NCBI GenBank assembly: GCA_965116155.1
Contig: OZ220488.1
Span: forward strand, 682,001 to 746,000
From: G965116155 sp965116155
GTDB lineage: Bacteria; Bdellovibrionota; Bdellovibrionia; Bdellovibrionales; UBA1609
DNA length: 64,000 nt
Direction of reading: 5' to 3'
Part shown: positions 34,957 to 44,873 of the stretch, one piece after another
How the letters are laid out: every line of letters begins with the position of its first letter
How positions within the stretch are numbered: the stretch's first letter is position 1
Notes under the pieces: model-generated
Seen by the model: the letters and a program-made list of their open reading frames with translations, nothing else
The model's database searches: none
What the model was told of the DNA's origin: nothing
Position numbers and translations under genes: made by a program

Positions 34957-36570
34957 TTACAGCGTGCAGCGGCTTAGACCCAGGCCATGGGCGCTTAAAG
35001 TGAGCACAGGAGGACCTTGCCAGCGCTTAAACTCAGAAGCCCTAAGCAATTTAAACACTCGCTCCTCTAGCTCGCCTTGTGCCTTTTGCCCGAGGAGCAA
35101 CTTTTTTAAAATAGGATCTAAAACATCGTACTCAGGCAAAGTGTCTGTGTCTTTTTGGTTGGGCCTCAGCTCTGCTGTAGGAGGGCGGGTGATGATTTCT
35201 TGTGGCACCAGACCCTGTTTGTGTAGCCATTTGGCCACTTGGTAGACCTGCGTTTTAAACAAATCTCCAATCACACACACCGCCCCTGCAGAGTCTCCAT
35301 ACAGCGTGCTATAACCTACACCAAGTTCGCTTTTGTTAGAGGTGTTAAGCAGCAGGCTGTGCTCCTCGTTGGCTATTGTCATAAGGTACAGCATACGGAG
35401 ACGCGACTGCAGGTTCTCCTGGCTTACAGAATTTAGCTTCTTGGGCCGCAGCTTGGACAGCGCACTTAAGGTATGCTCGTACAAGTCAGTCACAGGCAAA
35501 ATGTGGAGCTTGAGGTTTAAGCTATGGCAAAGCTGCCGAGCGAGGGCAAGGCTTTGCTCGGCACTATAAGGTCCTGGCAAGGCACAAGCAGTAACATTGC
35601 TCGCGCCCAAGGCATGGGTGGCAATATTAGCCACAACGGCCGAGTCTACGCCTCCACTTACGCCAAGGTGGGCTTTGCTAAAGCCGGCGTGTTTTGCAAA
35701 GTGCCTCAAGCCCATACAAAGAGCTTTAAATTGGGTCGCGGCTGTAATGGAAGGAGGAGTTGCGGGTTTGGTTTTACGCACAGAGGGCACAGGGCTTAGA
35801 TCTTGTACTATGGTGTCGGACTCAAAGCCTTTAGCAAGAGCCAATAACTGACCCTTGGAGCTTAGCACAAAGCTATGGCCGTCAAAAATGACCTCGCCCT
35901 GGCCCGATGCAGCGTTGGCGTAATAGATAGGAGCATCAAAAAACAAAGCCGCCTTTTGAGCGGCGCGCATTCTTTGTTGGGGCTTGTCTTCTTCCAGTGG
36001 CGAGGCGTTTATGCTTAACACTGCGTCGATTTCTTGAGGGTTAAAATCGGTTTTGGCAAACATGCGCTTTAGGTGCGATAAGTGTGCAGTATGCCCCCAG
36101 AGATCTTCGCATACGCATACCCAAAAAGTTTTAGACTTAAAATGCCAAACATTAGGCGGCAGCAAAGGGGCTGCTTGTATATGCCTATTTTCGTAAAAAA
36201 GCCCGTGCACGGGTAGGAGTTTTTTGTCAAAAAATCTTAGGGGTTTATCTTTTTGCAAAATACAGGCCGAGTTGAGGTATTTTTTTTGATAAGGAGGATG
36301 TGATGTGGGATTGGCGCGCAAAACACCCATAATGGCGGCTATATTATCCGGCATGGAGCATAGCAGTGTTTGCAGGTGCGCTTGCTCTTGCCGAAACATC
36401 TCAGGGTGCGTAAGGGCGTCCAAAACGTTGTAGCCTATAAGGCAAAGCTCTGGCAGTAGCACTAGGTCGCAACCTTGGGCGTGGGCGTTTTGTATTTGCG
36501 ACAAACACTGCTGGGTGTTATGCGCAAAATCAAACAAAAGAGGCTGGGTCTGCCCAATCGCAATCTTCAT
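34957..36570 (-). CDS. nadE: Glutamine-dependent NAD+ synthetase
   Basis: Makes NAD+ from nicotinate adenine dinucleotide using glutamine. From ATG 36570 (MKIAIGQTQPLLFDF) it has 537 residues; an upstream in-frame TTG adds seven residues that look non-coding. The N-terminal nitrilase-fold glutaminase has its triad in LPELCLIGY (Glu), KKLLPVHGLFYENR (Lys) and VCVCEDLWG (Cys); the C-terminal synthetase has the P-loop LGVSGGVDSAVVA, then NTSNKSELGVGYSTLYGD and the TRPPTAELRPNQKDTD motif. Fused glutaminase means ammonia need not be supplied directly. Confidence 0.94.
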   Translation of the reverse strand: MKIAIGQTQPLLFDFAHNTQQCLSQIQNAHAQGCDLVLLPELCLIGYNVLDALTHPEMFRQEQAHLQTLLCSMPDNIAAIMGVLRANPTSHPPYQKKYLNSACILQKDKPLRFFDKKLLPVHGLFYENRHIQAAPLLPPNVWHFKSKTFWVCVCEDLWGHTAHLSHLKRMFAKTDFNPQEIDAVLSINASPLEEDKPQQRMRAAQKAALFFDAPIYYANAASGQGEVIFDGHSFVLSSKGQLLALAKGFESDTIVQDLSPVPSVRKTKPATPPSITAATQFKALCMGLRHFAKHAGFSKAHLGVSGGVDSAVVANIATHALGASNVTACALPGPYSAEQSLALARQLCHSLNLKLHILPVTDLYEHTLSALSKLRPKKLNSVSQENLQSRLRMLYLMTIANEEHSLLLNTSNKSELGVGYSTLYGDSAGAVCVIGDLFKTQVYQVAKWLHKQGLVPQEIITRPPTAELRPNQKDTDTLPEYDVLDPILKKLLLGQKAQGELEERVFKLLRASEFKRWQGPPVLTLSAHGLGLSRCTL

Positions 36571-36655
36571 AATAAGAAAACTGTAACGCAAATTAGCGCC
36601 TTAGCAAAACAACTTTAAGCACCCACCCATAGTTTGTAGAGGCCCACGCACTTCG

Positions 36656-37870
36656 CTACAGGCTCATATGCTTACGCATTAGTCCTTTAATTGTGTTTAC
36701 ATGCATAGAGTTGCGGGCTTCGATTAAGAAGCCAATACGGGTTTCGCCCAAACCTAAGCCAGGATCCAGCCTGTCATGCTGTACCTCTAAAATATTCGCC
36801 CCCCCTGACGAAATCAGACCCGCCAAACGCTCCAGCTCACCAGGTCTATCACCCACCACAACCTCTATGCGCGCCATGCGGCCCCTTGATAACATACCAC
36901 GGTTGATAATTTTGGGCACCGAGTTCAGGTCCACATTGCCGCCGCTTAAAACCAAACACAGCCTCTTGCCCAAATCCCACAGCTTAGCCTTTTGCGCCTT
37001 GTGAGCCGCCGCCAAACACACAGCCCCAGAACCCTCGACCAGGGTTTTTGTACGCTCCAACAAAAACACCATAGCCTCTGCAATTTCGTCCTCACTCACA
37101 CAAACAATATCATCCACCAAAGGCGCAATATAATTCTGATGCATATAAGCACTCGCTTGTTTAACTGCTATGCCATCTGCTAGCGAAATATAACGCGGCT
37201 GGTGCTGTGTTTGTTTTCCATGAAACAAGGCCCACATACCAGGCGCCTCCTTGGCCACAGCACCGTAGATTTTTATTTGGGGATTTTTTGCCTTTAAAGC
37301 GGTTGCTACTCCCGCCATTAAACCCCCGCCTCCAATGGGCACCACAACAGCATCTAAACTTGGCACCTGCTGCACAAGCTCCAAACCCAACGTACCTTGG
37401 CCTGCAATAATAAGCTCGTCCTCAAAAGGATGCACGAACATGTAGTTTTTCTCTTTTGCCAATTTTTTGGCATGCGCCAGAGCTTCGTCAAAAAACTTCC
37501 CCACCCGCAAGACCTCTCCACCATATTGGCGCGTCGCCTCCGACTTAACCAGTGCCGCCCCCTCGGGCATAACCACATGGGCCTTAGAACCCACATAAGT
37601 AGCACTAAATGCCAAACCCTGAGCATGGTTGCCAGCACTGCACGCCACCACCTGCCGCTTAATAGCCTCTTGTTTGCACACTAACATTTTGTTCAAAGAC
37701 CCTCTCACCTTAAAGCTGCCTGTTAGTTGCTGGTTTTCAAACTTTAAAAACGTCTCACACCGCAAAAGCATACTCGCCGAACGCGAATGCCCACAAGGCG
37801 TACATTGCACCACCTGCTCAATACGCTCCTTAGCCTTAAGCACATCCTCTATAGTGACTCGTTTAGACAC
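36656..37870 (-). CDS. ilvA: Threonine ammonia-lyase with ACT domain
   Basis: PLP enzyme converting threonine to 2-oxobutanoate and ammonia, feeding isoleucine synthesis or catabolism. At 404 residues it is the short form: catalytic domain with the PLP lysine in LTGSFKVRGSLNKM, CSAGNHAQGLA, the phosphate loop PIGGGGLMAGVA and LVLSGGNVDLN, then one ACT-like regulatory domain at the C-terminus (ARIEVVVGDRPGELERLAGLI). The GTG start abuts the uvrC stop. The last codons (MRKHMSL and the TAG) coincide with two dispersed-repeat modules, GCGTAAGCAT on the minus strand and GAGCCTGTAGC, so the natural C-terminus may have been changed by repeat insertion. Confidence 0.9.
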   Translation of the reverse strand: MSKRVTIEDVLKAKERIEQVVQCTPCGHSRSASMLLRCETFLKFENQQLTGSFKVRGSLNKMLVCKQEAIKRQVVACSAGNHAQGLAFSATYVGSKAHVVMPEGAALVKSEATRQYGGEVLRVGKFFDEALAHAKKLAKEKNYMFVHPFEDELIIAGQGTLGLELVQQVPSLDAVVVPIGGGGLMAGVATALKAKNPQIKIYGAVAKEAPGMWALFHGKQTQHQPRYISLADGIAVKQASAYMHQNYIAPLVDDIVCVSEDEIAEAMVFLLERTKTLVEGSGAVCLAAAHKAQKAKLWDLGKRLCLVLSGGNVDLNSVPKIINRGMLSRGRMARIEVVVGDRPGELERLAGLISSGGANILEVQHDRLDPGLGLGETRIGFLIEARNSMHVNTIKGLMRKHMSL

Positions 37871-39595
37871 CTATTTTTTATCCTTTTTTGCAGATTGTTT
37901 TTCTTTTTCAAGCAATTTGTCTCGCAATTGGCGGTGATAGTTTATTGCAAACCTGTGAGCCTCATCTCGCAAGTTTAATAAAAGCTCCATGCCTTTTTTA
38001 AATTTTATAGGATTTTTCCTGCCTGGAATAAAAAACCGGTCCTCCGATTTTTCAGATCCACTATCCTCATGGCTGCGCGCTTTAGCCACAGCTGCTAGGC
38101 CCAGTTTATCACTCAGTCCTAGTTCTTCTACAATCCTTTCTGCAGTACGCAACTGCCCCTTGCCGCCATCTACTAAAATCAAATCCGGCAAAGGGTCCTT
38201 GTGAGCCTTAGACAGCCTCCTTGCCAAAACCTCAGCCATTGAAGCGTAGTCATCATTTTGGTCAACAGTTTTAATTTTGTACTTCCTGTAAAGAGATTTA
38301 TCCAGATCGTTTCTATACGACACAGACCGCGAACCCACAATAAATTTGCCACACAAATGCGAAATATCATAGCATTCTATTTTTTCAGGCAATTTAAATA
38401 GGTGGAGCTTTTTTTGAATCAGCTCCAGATTCCCCTCTGTACTGCCCTCACTGTGGCGCAGCAGATAAATTTGCAGATTTTTTTTGGCTTCCACATGCGC
38501 CTTTGCTAAAAGCGCCTTGCCAACTTTGTCATGTGCATACACAAACTCACACTCACGCTTTTGCCGCGCCTTAAACACACGGTTTAAAAGATTAAACACA
38601 TGCTTTCCCAAATCCATAGGAAGCAGTATTTTATCTGGCACCAAGTGCCGCATATAATGCTGATTCAAAAAAGACGCAAACATATCTTTTGCGTCCTCTA
38701 GCTCTTCTTTTATAAAGTGCGAAAACCTCCCCACCACCCTACCTCCACGTATATGCAAGCTGCCCAACATAGAGCTGTTGTCAAGCGAGACATAGGAAAA
38801 AACATCGCACGTCTGAAACAGCTTTTCTTGGCTCACATCTACCAAAGGGGCGCTGGACAGAATTTTTTCAAACGACTCGATGCGGTCTCTTAAACTTGCA
38901 GCACGCTCGTACTTTAGCTCTTTAGATGCATTTAGCATCTCTCTTTTTAATCCGCCTATTACTTGGCCATTTTGCCCACGTAAAACAGCCAAAGATCTAT
39001 CAATTTGTTTTTTGTATTTTTTAATACTAACCAAATTAACACAAGGCGCTGTGCAATAACCCATTTGGTACGTAAGACAGGGTCTTTTGCGAGCCTTCAT
39101 AAAAGCATCTGTACAGTCTCTTACTTTGTAGGTTTTGTGCAAAAATTCTAAAGTTTTCCTAACCGCCCAACTGCTGGTATAAGGACCAAAATAAAAAGCC
39201 CCGTCTGACTGCACGCTTCTACAAAATTCAAATCGTGGGTATTGGTGTTTAATGTCACATCTAATATAAGGATACGACTTGTCGTCTTTAAGTTTTACAT
39301 TGTACTTGGGCTTATGCTTTTTAATAAGCGTAGCTTCAAGCAAAAAAGCCTCAACCTCACTCGGTACCTGCTTGTAATCTATGCCTGATAGTCTATGTAG
39401 CAGAATTTGGTTTTTAACATTTTTTAACAAACTTTTTGTAAAATAGCTTTTTACCCTTGATCTTAAGCACTTGGCCTTGCCTATGTAAATAATTTTTCCA
39501 CCTGCGTCTTTCATAAAATATACCCCTGGCTCGCGCGGCATGGAGGATGCAATTTTAGAAAAATCACTAGCTTTTTCTAGTAGATTGGTTTTCAT
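37871..39595 (-). CDS. uvrC: UvrABC system protein C, lacking C-terminal HhH domain
   Basis: Dual-incision nuclease of nucleotide excision repair, 574 residues. The N-terminal GIY-YIG domain (GVYFMKDAGGKIIYIGKAKCLRSRVKSYF), the cysteine-containing region (CLTYQMGYCTAPC), the UVR motif (KRELNASKELKYERAASLRDRI style) and the RNase-H-like nuclease (CYDISHLCG, DLILVDGGKGQL, RDEAHRFAINYHR) are all present. It stops about 17 residues after that last motif with a lysine-rich tail, where family members normally continue with about 70 residues carrying two helix-hairpin-helix motifs. uvrB and ilvA abut it; the ATG overlaps the uvrB stop (ATGA). Confidence 0.93.
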   Translation of the reverse strand: MKTNLLEKASDFSKIASSMPREPGVYFMKDAGGKIIYIGKAKCLRSRVKSYFTKSLLKNVKNQILLHRLSGIDYKQVPSEVEAFLLEATLIKKHKPKYNVKLKDDKSYPYIRCDIKHQYPRFEFCRSVQSDGAFYFGPYTSSWAVRKTLEFLHKTYKVRDCTDAFMKARKRPCLTYQMGYCTAPCVNLVSIKKYKKQIDRSLAVLRGQNGQVIGGLKREMLNASKELKYERAASLRDRIESFEKILSSAPLVDVSQEKLFQTCDVFSYVSLDNSSMLGSLHIRGGRVVGRFSHFIKEELEDAKDMFASFLNQHYMRHLVPDKILLPMDLGKHVFNLLNRVFKARQKRECEFVYAHDKVGKALLAKAHVEAKKNLQIYLLRHSEGSTEGNLELIQKKLHLFKLPEKIECYDISHLCGKFIVGSRSVSYRNDLDKSLYRKYKIKTVDQNDDYASMAEVLARRLSKAHKDPLPDLILVDGGKGQLRTAERIVEELGLSDKLGLAAVAKARSHEDSGSEKSEDRFFIPGRKNPIKFKKGMELLLNLRDEAHRFAINYHRQLRDKLLEKEKQSAKKDKK

Positions 39596-41610
39596 TTTTC
39601 AGGCTGCAATGTTTGCAACTCTTCTAGCTCAAGGTGTTTTATTTGATCACGCAAACGGGCGGCTTTTTCAAACTCTAAGTTTTTGGCTAGTTTTTTCATT
39701 TTTGCTTTCAGCTGTGTTATTTGTTTGCGCATTTTTTTACTGCTTCCACCAGCAGTTTTGATAATTTCTGATACCGTTTTGGTTTTTGTTTTAGCACCTG
39801 GGTCATCCAAAGTGCTTTCGTAAACCTCCCTTAGGTTGGCGCTGGCTTTTTTAATAATGCTTTTTGGCCTTAGCCCATGCTTTTTGTTAAAATCATGCTG
39901 TATTTTTCGCCTTCTTGCGGTTTCTTTTATAGCCACATCCATAGAGGGCGTCACGGTATCTGCATACAAAATGGCCTTGCCTCTTTTGTGCCTTGCCACG
40001 CGGCCTATAGTTTGTATCAAGGAGCGCGCTGATCTTAAAAATCCCTCTTTATCGGCATCTGTAATAGCCACCAAAGACACCTCTGGCAAGTCTAGGCCCT
40101 CCCTTAGCAAGTTGATACCCACCAATACATCAAACACCCCTTGGCGAAAATTTTGAATAATCTCAGTACGCTCTATTGTGTGCACATCACTATGCAAGTA
40201 CTTTACCTTAATATTTAAAGACTCCAAGTACTCACTCAAAGACTCGGCAGATTTTTTTGTCAGTGTTGTAACTAGGATGCGCTCTTTTTTAGCAATGCAT
40301 TTTTTAGCTTCTGCCAAAATGTCTTTGATTTGGTTTTTTATAGGCCTCACCTCTACCTTAGGGTCTAAAAGCCCTGTAGGCCGAATTACCTGCTCGACTC
40401 TTTTGCTTGCTTTTTGAAATTCGTAATCTCCTGGTGTGGCCGATACATAAACCACTTGGTCTACTAGTTTTTCAAACTCATCAAAACTTAAAGGCCTATT
40501 ATCAAATGCAGAGGGCAGCCTAAATCCGTGTTCTATGAGGTGCTTTTTACGCATCCAATTGCCTTTATACATGGCTCTTAACTGTGGCACACTAATGTGG
40601 CTCTCATCGATAAAGGTTAAAAATTGCTGCGGAAAATACTCTAACAAAGTGGGCGGAGGCTCGCCTTCGGCCCTGCGGGTTAAGTGGCGAGAGTAGTTTT
40701 CAATACCAGGGCAAAAACCCATTTCAGATATTAGCTCCAAATCCCTTTGCGTTATTTGCTTTATGCGCTCTGCCTCTTGCAGGAACACTTTTTTCTCATA
40801 ATGCTTTACCCTTTGCTCTAGCTCTGTTCTGATGCTTTTTACAGCCGCAGCTTGCGCCGCATCACCCGCTACATAATGGCTAGCAGGGTAAAGCACTGCG
40901 CTCTCAACAGGCTCTATGAGACGTGGTTTTAAAGGGTCCATATAACCTATGGATTCTACAAAGTTGCCAAAAAATTCTACCCTTAGCACTTTGTCCTCTT
41001 CATACGGGGGGTGAACATCTACAATATCGCCCCTTACCCTAAAGGTGCCTCGATGAAAATCCACATCTCTCCTGCGGTACTGAATTTTTACCAAGTCCAT
41101 CAAAAACTGGTCCCTTACCAGCTCTTGATTGGGCTTAATTTTAATGGTCATTTTTTCGTACTCTTCTGATGCACCAATACCGTAAATGCATGAAACAGAC
41201 GCTACAATAATAACATCGTTATTCTCAAACAAAGCCCTTGTTGCCGAATGGCGCATGCGATCTATTTGGTCATTAACCTGAGACTCTTTTTCTATATATA
41301 AACCCCTAGAAGGTATATAGGCCTCAGGCTGATAGTAATCATAGTAAGAAACAAAAAACTCCACTGCATTTTTTGGAAAAAGCTCTTTAAACTCTGCATA
41401 AAGCTGCGCAGCCAAAGTTTTGTTAGGGGCCAAAACCAGTGCCGGCATTTGGAGCCTTTGTATGACATGGGCCATAGAAAAAGTCTTTCCACTTCCCGTA
41501 ATGCCTAAAAACACCTGGTGCCTGTTGCCGGATTTAATATTCCGTACCAAGGCATCTATGGCCTTAGGTTGATCACCAGCAGGTTTATAAGAAGACTCTA
41601 ACTGAAACAT
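39592..41610 (-). CDS. uvrB: UvrABC system protein B
   Basis: Damage-verifying helicase of excision repair, 672 residues. Motifs in order: Q-motif SSYKPAGDQPKAI, Walker A GITGSGKTFSM, the beta-hairpin YYDYYQPEAYIPS, FIDESHIS (motif II), YVSATPGDYE, LLREGLDLPEVSLVAI and QTIGRVARHKRGKAILYAD, and the C-terminal UVR motif (KKLAKNLEFEKAARLRDQIKHLE) that binds UvrC. ATG 41610 overlaps the cysS stop (TGATG); GTG 41613 is an alternative. Neighbouring uvrC makes the pair co-expressed; uvrA is not in this window. Confidence 0.97.
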   Translation of the reverse strand: MFQLESSYKPAGDQPKAIDALVRNIKSGNRHQVFLGITGSGKTFSMAHVIQRLQMPALVLAPNKTLAAQLYAEFKELFPKNAVEFFVSYYDYYQPEAYIPSRGLYIEKESQVNDQIDRMRHSATRALFENNDVIIVASVSCIYGIGASEEYEKMTIKIKPNQELVRDQFLMDLVKIQYRRRDVDFHRGTFRVRGDIVDVHPPYEEDKVLRVEFFGNFVESIGYMDPLKPRLIEPVESAVLYPASHYVAGDAAQAAAVKSIRTELEQRVKHYEKKVFLQEAERIKQITQRDLELISEMGFCPGIENYSRHLTRRAEGEPPPTLLEYFPQQFLTFIDESHISVPQLRAMYKGNWMRKKHLIEHGFRLPSAFDNRPLSFDEFEKLVDQVVYVSATPGDYEFQKASKRVEQVIRPTGLLDPKVEVRPIKNQIKDILAEAKKCIAKKERILVTTLTKKSAESLSEYLESLNIKVKYLHSDVHTIERTEIIQNFRQGVFDVLVGINLLREGLDLPEVSLVAITDADKEGFLRSARSLIQTIGRVARHKRGKAILYADTVTPSMDVAIKETARRRKIQHDFNKKHGLRPKSIIKKASANLREVYESTLDDPGAKTKTKTVSEIIKTAGGSSKKMRKQITQLKAKMKKLAKNLEFEKAARLRDQIKHLELEELQTLQPEK

Positions 41611-43109
41611 CACAAAGCCTCATCCAGCCCAAAAGCGCTTTTGTCTAACTCCCAATAACTACCACCTGACCCCAGGTCTTGCACCGCAATGCCTAATTTT
41701 AAAAGCTGGTTCCTTACATCATCTGCAAGGGTGTAGTTTTTTTCAGCCCGCGCCTTGGATCGCGCCTCTACCAAGCGATCTACGTCTTTTATTTGTATGT
41801 TTTTATCTTGCAAAAAACTTTGCTGCAAATTACGCAAAAACTCTAATGGATCCTCTTGAAAAAGCGCCATACTGTGGCCGTGCGTTTTAAGCCACTGCCA
41901 ATACTGCGCAGCAAGTGCGGCCTCTTTTTCACCCCACAAAATGTGCCCCCCCTGGCGCACCTTTTTATTAAACTCTGCCACGCCCTCAAAAAAATACGCA
42001 AACGCCTTAGACGTATTAAAATCATCTAAAAGCGCATCTTGAATTTTGCTGTTTAAATTTTTAAAAAAACCAAACTCCATGGCTTTTCCAGCTGCACGGC
42101 CAGTTGCAAGAGGGTGCTTTTGTGTCATTTTTTGGGCCAAAGCTAAGCTAGAATAAAATTTAAATAATGCTTGCTTGGCTAGTAATATTTTATTTTTAGA
42201 AAAATCAATCGGGCTTCTATAATGGTGTGACAATATCATATACTTTAAAAGCTCACCCCCATGCTGCTTAATAAAAGCACGCCCCTTAAGGGTGTTGCCT
42301 AAAGATTTAGACATTTTGGCATCTTCAAAATTAAGCATATTGTTATGCATCCAAAAATTCACAAACCTACTTCCCGAGCAGCACTCGCTTTGGGCTTTTT
42401 CGTTTTCATGGTGCGGAAAACAAAGGTCAATGCCTCCGCCATGGATATCGAGCCTGTCCCCCAAGAGCTCTTTTGACATAACCGAGCACTCTATATGCCA
42501 ACCTGGCCTCCCCTCACCCCAAGGCGAAGGCCACGAAGGCTCATCGGGTTTAGAGAGCTTCCATAAAGCAAAATCGCATGCGTGCTTTTTTTGGCTGTCT
42601 TCTTTAATTCTATAACCTACCTGCATTTCATCTATGCTTTTGTTACTAAGCTCGCCGTATTTAGAAAAACTTTTTACATCGAAATACACCCCAAAGTCTG
42701 TAACATACGCATGCCCTTTTAGTTGCAGTTTTTTAATAAAATCCACCATGTGTGTAATATAGTCCGAACACCTCGGGGTGTGTGTGGGAGGGGTCAAGCC
42801 TAAAGCAGCGTAGTCTTTTTCGAACTCGTTAATGTATTTTTCGGTTAATTCTTGCCAGTGTATTTTTAGATCGCGTGCACGGTTAATAATTTTATCGTCT
42901 ACATCTGTATAGTTGTACACATAGTTAACACTGTACCCAAGGTGTATAAAAAAATTGCGCACAAAATTAAAAAAAATAGCCCCCCTGTAGTTACCTATGT
43001 GCAAAAAATCATAAACCGTAGGGCCGCACACGTACATGCCTACATGGCGCGCCTTAATGGGAATAAACATTTTTTTGTTTTTAGTTTTAGTGTCAAAGAT
43101 TTTTTGCAT
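41610..43109 (-). CDS. cysS: Cysteinyl-tRNA synthetase
   Basis: Class I aminoacyl-tRNA synthetase, 499 residues. Zinc and cysteine site: GMYVCGPTVYDFLHIGNYRG, with the HIGH-type HIGN; the other zinc ligands in WHIECSVMSKELLG and HGGGIDLCFPHHENEKAQSE; KMSKS loop DAKMSKSLGN. The C-terminal anticodon-binding region ends in LLKLGIAVQDLGSGGSYWEL. The first 17 bases overlap the 3' end of gltX, and its stop overlaps the uvrB start, indicating a translationally coupled operon. Confidence 0.97.
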   Translation of the reverse strand: MQKIFDTKTKNKKMFIPIKARHVGMYVCGPTVYDFLHIGNYRGAIFFNFVRNFFIHLGYSVNYVYNYTDVDDKIINRARDLKIHWQELTEKYINEFEKDYAALGLTPPTHTPRCSDYITHMVDFIKKLQLKGHAYVTDFGVYFDVKSFSKYGELSNKSIDEMQVGYRIKEDSQKKHACDFALWKLSKPDEPSWPSPWGEGRPGWHIECSVMSKELLGDRLDIHGGGIDLCFPHHENEKAQSECCSGSRFVNFWMHNNMLNFEDAKMSKSLGNTLKGRAFIKQHGGELLKYMILSHHYRSPIDFSKNKILLAKQALFKFYSSLALAQKMTQKHPLATGRAAGKAMEFGFFKNLNSKIQDALLDDFNTSKAFAYFFEGVAEFNKKVRQGGHILWGEKEAALAAQYWQWLKTHGHSMALFQEDPLEFLRNLQQSFLQDKNIQIKDVDRLVEARSKARAEKNYTLADDVRNQLLKLGIAVQDLGSGGSYWELDKSAFGLDEAL

Positions 43110-44601
43110 TTTCTAGGGCCTTTTTTGCTCTTTTGTAAAGCTCTGCTGTGCTTATACATTGCACTAAACATTTAAGGTCCACCCCCTCAGCGCGCCCGCA
43201 CACAGCGACCCGTATTGGCATAAACAAAGCTGCGCCCTTAAGTTTGTGCTCGCGCTTTAGGGCGCTTAAAATGTCTTTAAACTCTTCTTCTGTCATGTAT
43301 TTGGGCAGGCTCTGGTCATTATCTTGATCTGATGCTTTGTATGGCAAGGATTTTAACCAACTTTTTAAAAGCTCTATAGATGCAGTGGGTTTTAAAGCCT
43401 CTTTAGCCTTAGTGTCTAAATCTTGCGGCCGGTTAAGGAGCGCAAAAAGCTCCCCTGCCTCTTTTAAGGTGCTAAGCCTTGATGCAAATAGGGTTAAAGC
43501 TTTTTGCCAGGGTTTTATTTTGTATAAACCTTTTTCAGGGTTTAGCTGCTTAATCCTTTGCCATAGGTCTTGCTGTTGCTCTTTGCTGCCTAGTGCAAAG
43601 GCTTTTAAATGCTGCGAATTAATGTAGAGGAGTTTGTCTATATCAAAAACCGCTGGTGCCGCGTTAAAGTTTTTATAAGAAAACACCTGTTGCATTTCTT
43701 TAATAGAAAATATTTCCTTACCCCCAGGGTGGCTCCAACCTAAAAGAGCCAAGTAGTTTTGCATTGCCTCCTTACATATGCCCATTTTGATATATTGCTC
43801 TACACTCACTGCTCCGTCGCGTTTGGAGAGCTTTTTTTTGTCTGGCCCCAGAATGAGCGAAACATGCAAAAACCGAGGCCCTTGCCAACCCAAAGTCTCA
43901 TACAGCATCAATTGCCTTAGGGTGTTCATTAAGTGCTCCTCTGAGCGCAGTACATGGCTTATTTTCATAAGGTGGTCATCTATAACACAGCTAAAATTAT
44001 ACACCGGCATGCCACAAGAACGCAGCAGCACAAAGTCGCCCACGGTATCAGAGCTAAGCTTGATATCTCCTCGCACTAAATCTTGAAACTGGTAGAGTTT
44101 TTTTTGAGAGTTTTTAAACCTAATACTAGCTGGCTCATGCGCAAGCTTTGCCAAAGCTTTTTCCAAAGGCCAGTCACGATAGGGCGATACTGACACTGTG
44201 CCCGGTTTTGTAGTTTTTTCTACCTCTTTTAAGAAGCAGTAATACGCCTTGCCTGATTGCAATAGCTTATTGGCGTAATCTTTATAAAGCGCAAGCCTTT
44301 TGCTTTGCTCGTACGGACCATAGGGGCCCGTATCAGATGAGCCTGCAGCGCCATTAGACACGCGTGGGCCTTCATCCGGGTGCAGGCCCAGCCAAGCTAA
44401 AGAGTTTAGTTGCGCATTTAAGTGCTGCTTGCAAGAACGGGCTGTGTCGGTATCTTCCACACGCAACACAAATTGTCCCTTATTCGCACGAGCCAAAACG
44501 TAGGCAAATAATGCCGTGCGCGCACCACCTACGTGCAAAGCCCCCGTAGGGCTGGGAGCGAATCTTGTCCTAAAAATACACTGTTTTTTATCCACACCCA
44601 T
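43093..44601 (-). CDS. gltX: Glutamyl-tRNA synthetase
   Basis: Charges tRNA-Glu (and, in bacteria without GlnRS, tRNA-Gln for later amidation). About 502 residues from ATG 44601 (a TTG precedes). HIGH motif in RFAPSPTGALHVGGARTALFAYV; VLRVEDTDTARS; KMSKS-type loop KKLSKRDGAVSVEQY; substrate strands VYNFSCVIDDHLMKISHVLRSEEHLMNT. First gene of the operon gltX-cysS-uvrB-uvrC-ilvA. The 150-bp gap upstream separates it from divergent carD. Confidence 0.96.
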   Translation of the reverse strand: MGVDKKQCIFRTRFAPSPTGALHVGGARTALFAYVLARANKGQFVLRVEDTDTARSCKQHLNAQLNSLAWLGLHPDEGPRVSNGAAGSSDTGPYGPYEQSKRLALYKDYANKLLQSGKAYYCFLKEVEKTTKPGTVSVSPYRDWPLEKALAKLAHEPASIRFKNSQKKLYQFQDLVRGDIKLSSDTVGDFVLLRSCGMPVYNFSCVIDDHLMKISHVLRSEEHLMNTLRQLMLYETLGWQGPRFLHVSLILGPDKKKLSKRDGAVSVEQYIKMGICKEAMQNYLALLGWSHPGGKEIFSIKEMQQVFSYKNFNAAPAVFDIDKLLYINSQHLKAFALGSKEQQQDLWQRIKQLNPEKGLYKIKPWQKALTLFASRLSTLKEAGELFALLNRPQDLDTKAKEALKPTASIELLKSWLKSLPYKASDQDNDQSLPKYMTEEEFKDILSALKREHKLKGAALFMPIRVAVCGRAEGVDLKCLVQCISTAELYKRAKKALENAKNL

Positions 44602-44709
44602 CAAGTTCCTCTCTAACCCCTTTTAACCGCACACTCCCCCTATACAAAAACTACCCTATAAGAGCTACCCGTTTTTACAGTTGATTATACGGGGTTTTTC
44701 TGATAGAAA

Positions 44710-44736
44710 TTGACCCTCGTGGGAGTGGGTTATAAG
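44710..44736 (+). promoter_or_regulatory. Candidate promoter of carD
   Basis: TTGACC (44710-44715) and TATAAG (44731-44736) with a 15-base spacer, slightly shorter than ideal. It lies about 140 bases before the carD start in the gap to divergent gltX. A second AT-rich block TATATTTT follows at about 44750. Confidence 0.35.
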
Positions 44737-44873
44737 AACCGCCCCCTGGTATATTTTACTGTTACGGCGCTGCTGCTTTTGCTGTTGTTTTAGCCGCAGA
44801 GGCAGCCGCAACAACAAGCAGCTGGTAGAAAACAAACAGCCAGGCTAATACTTTTAAAAGCAGGTGGCGCATT

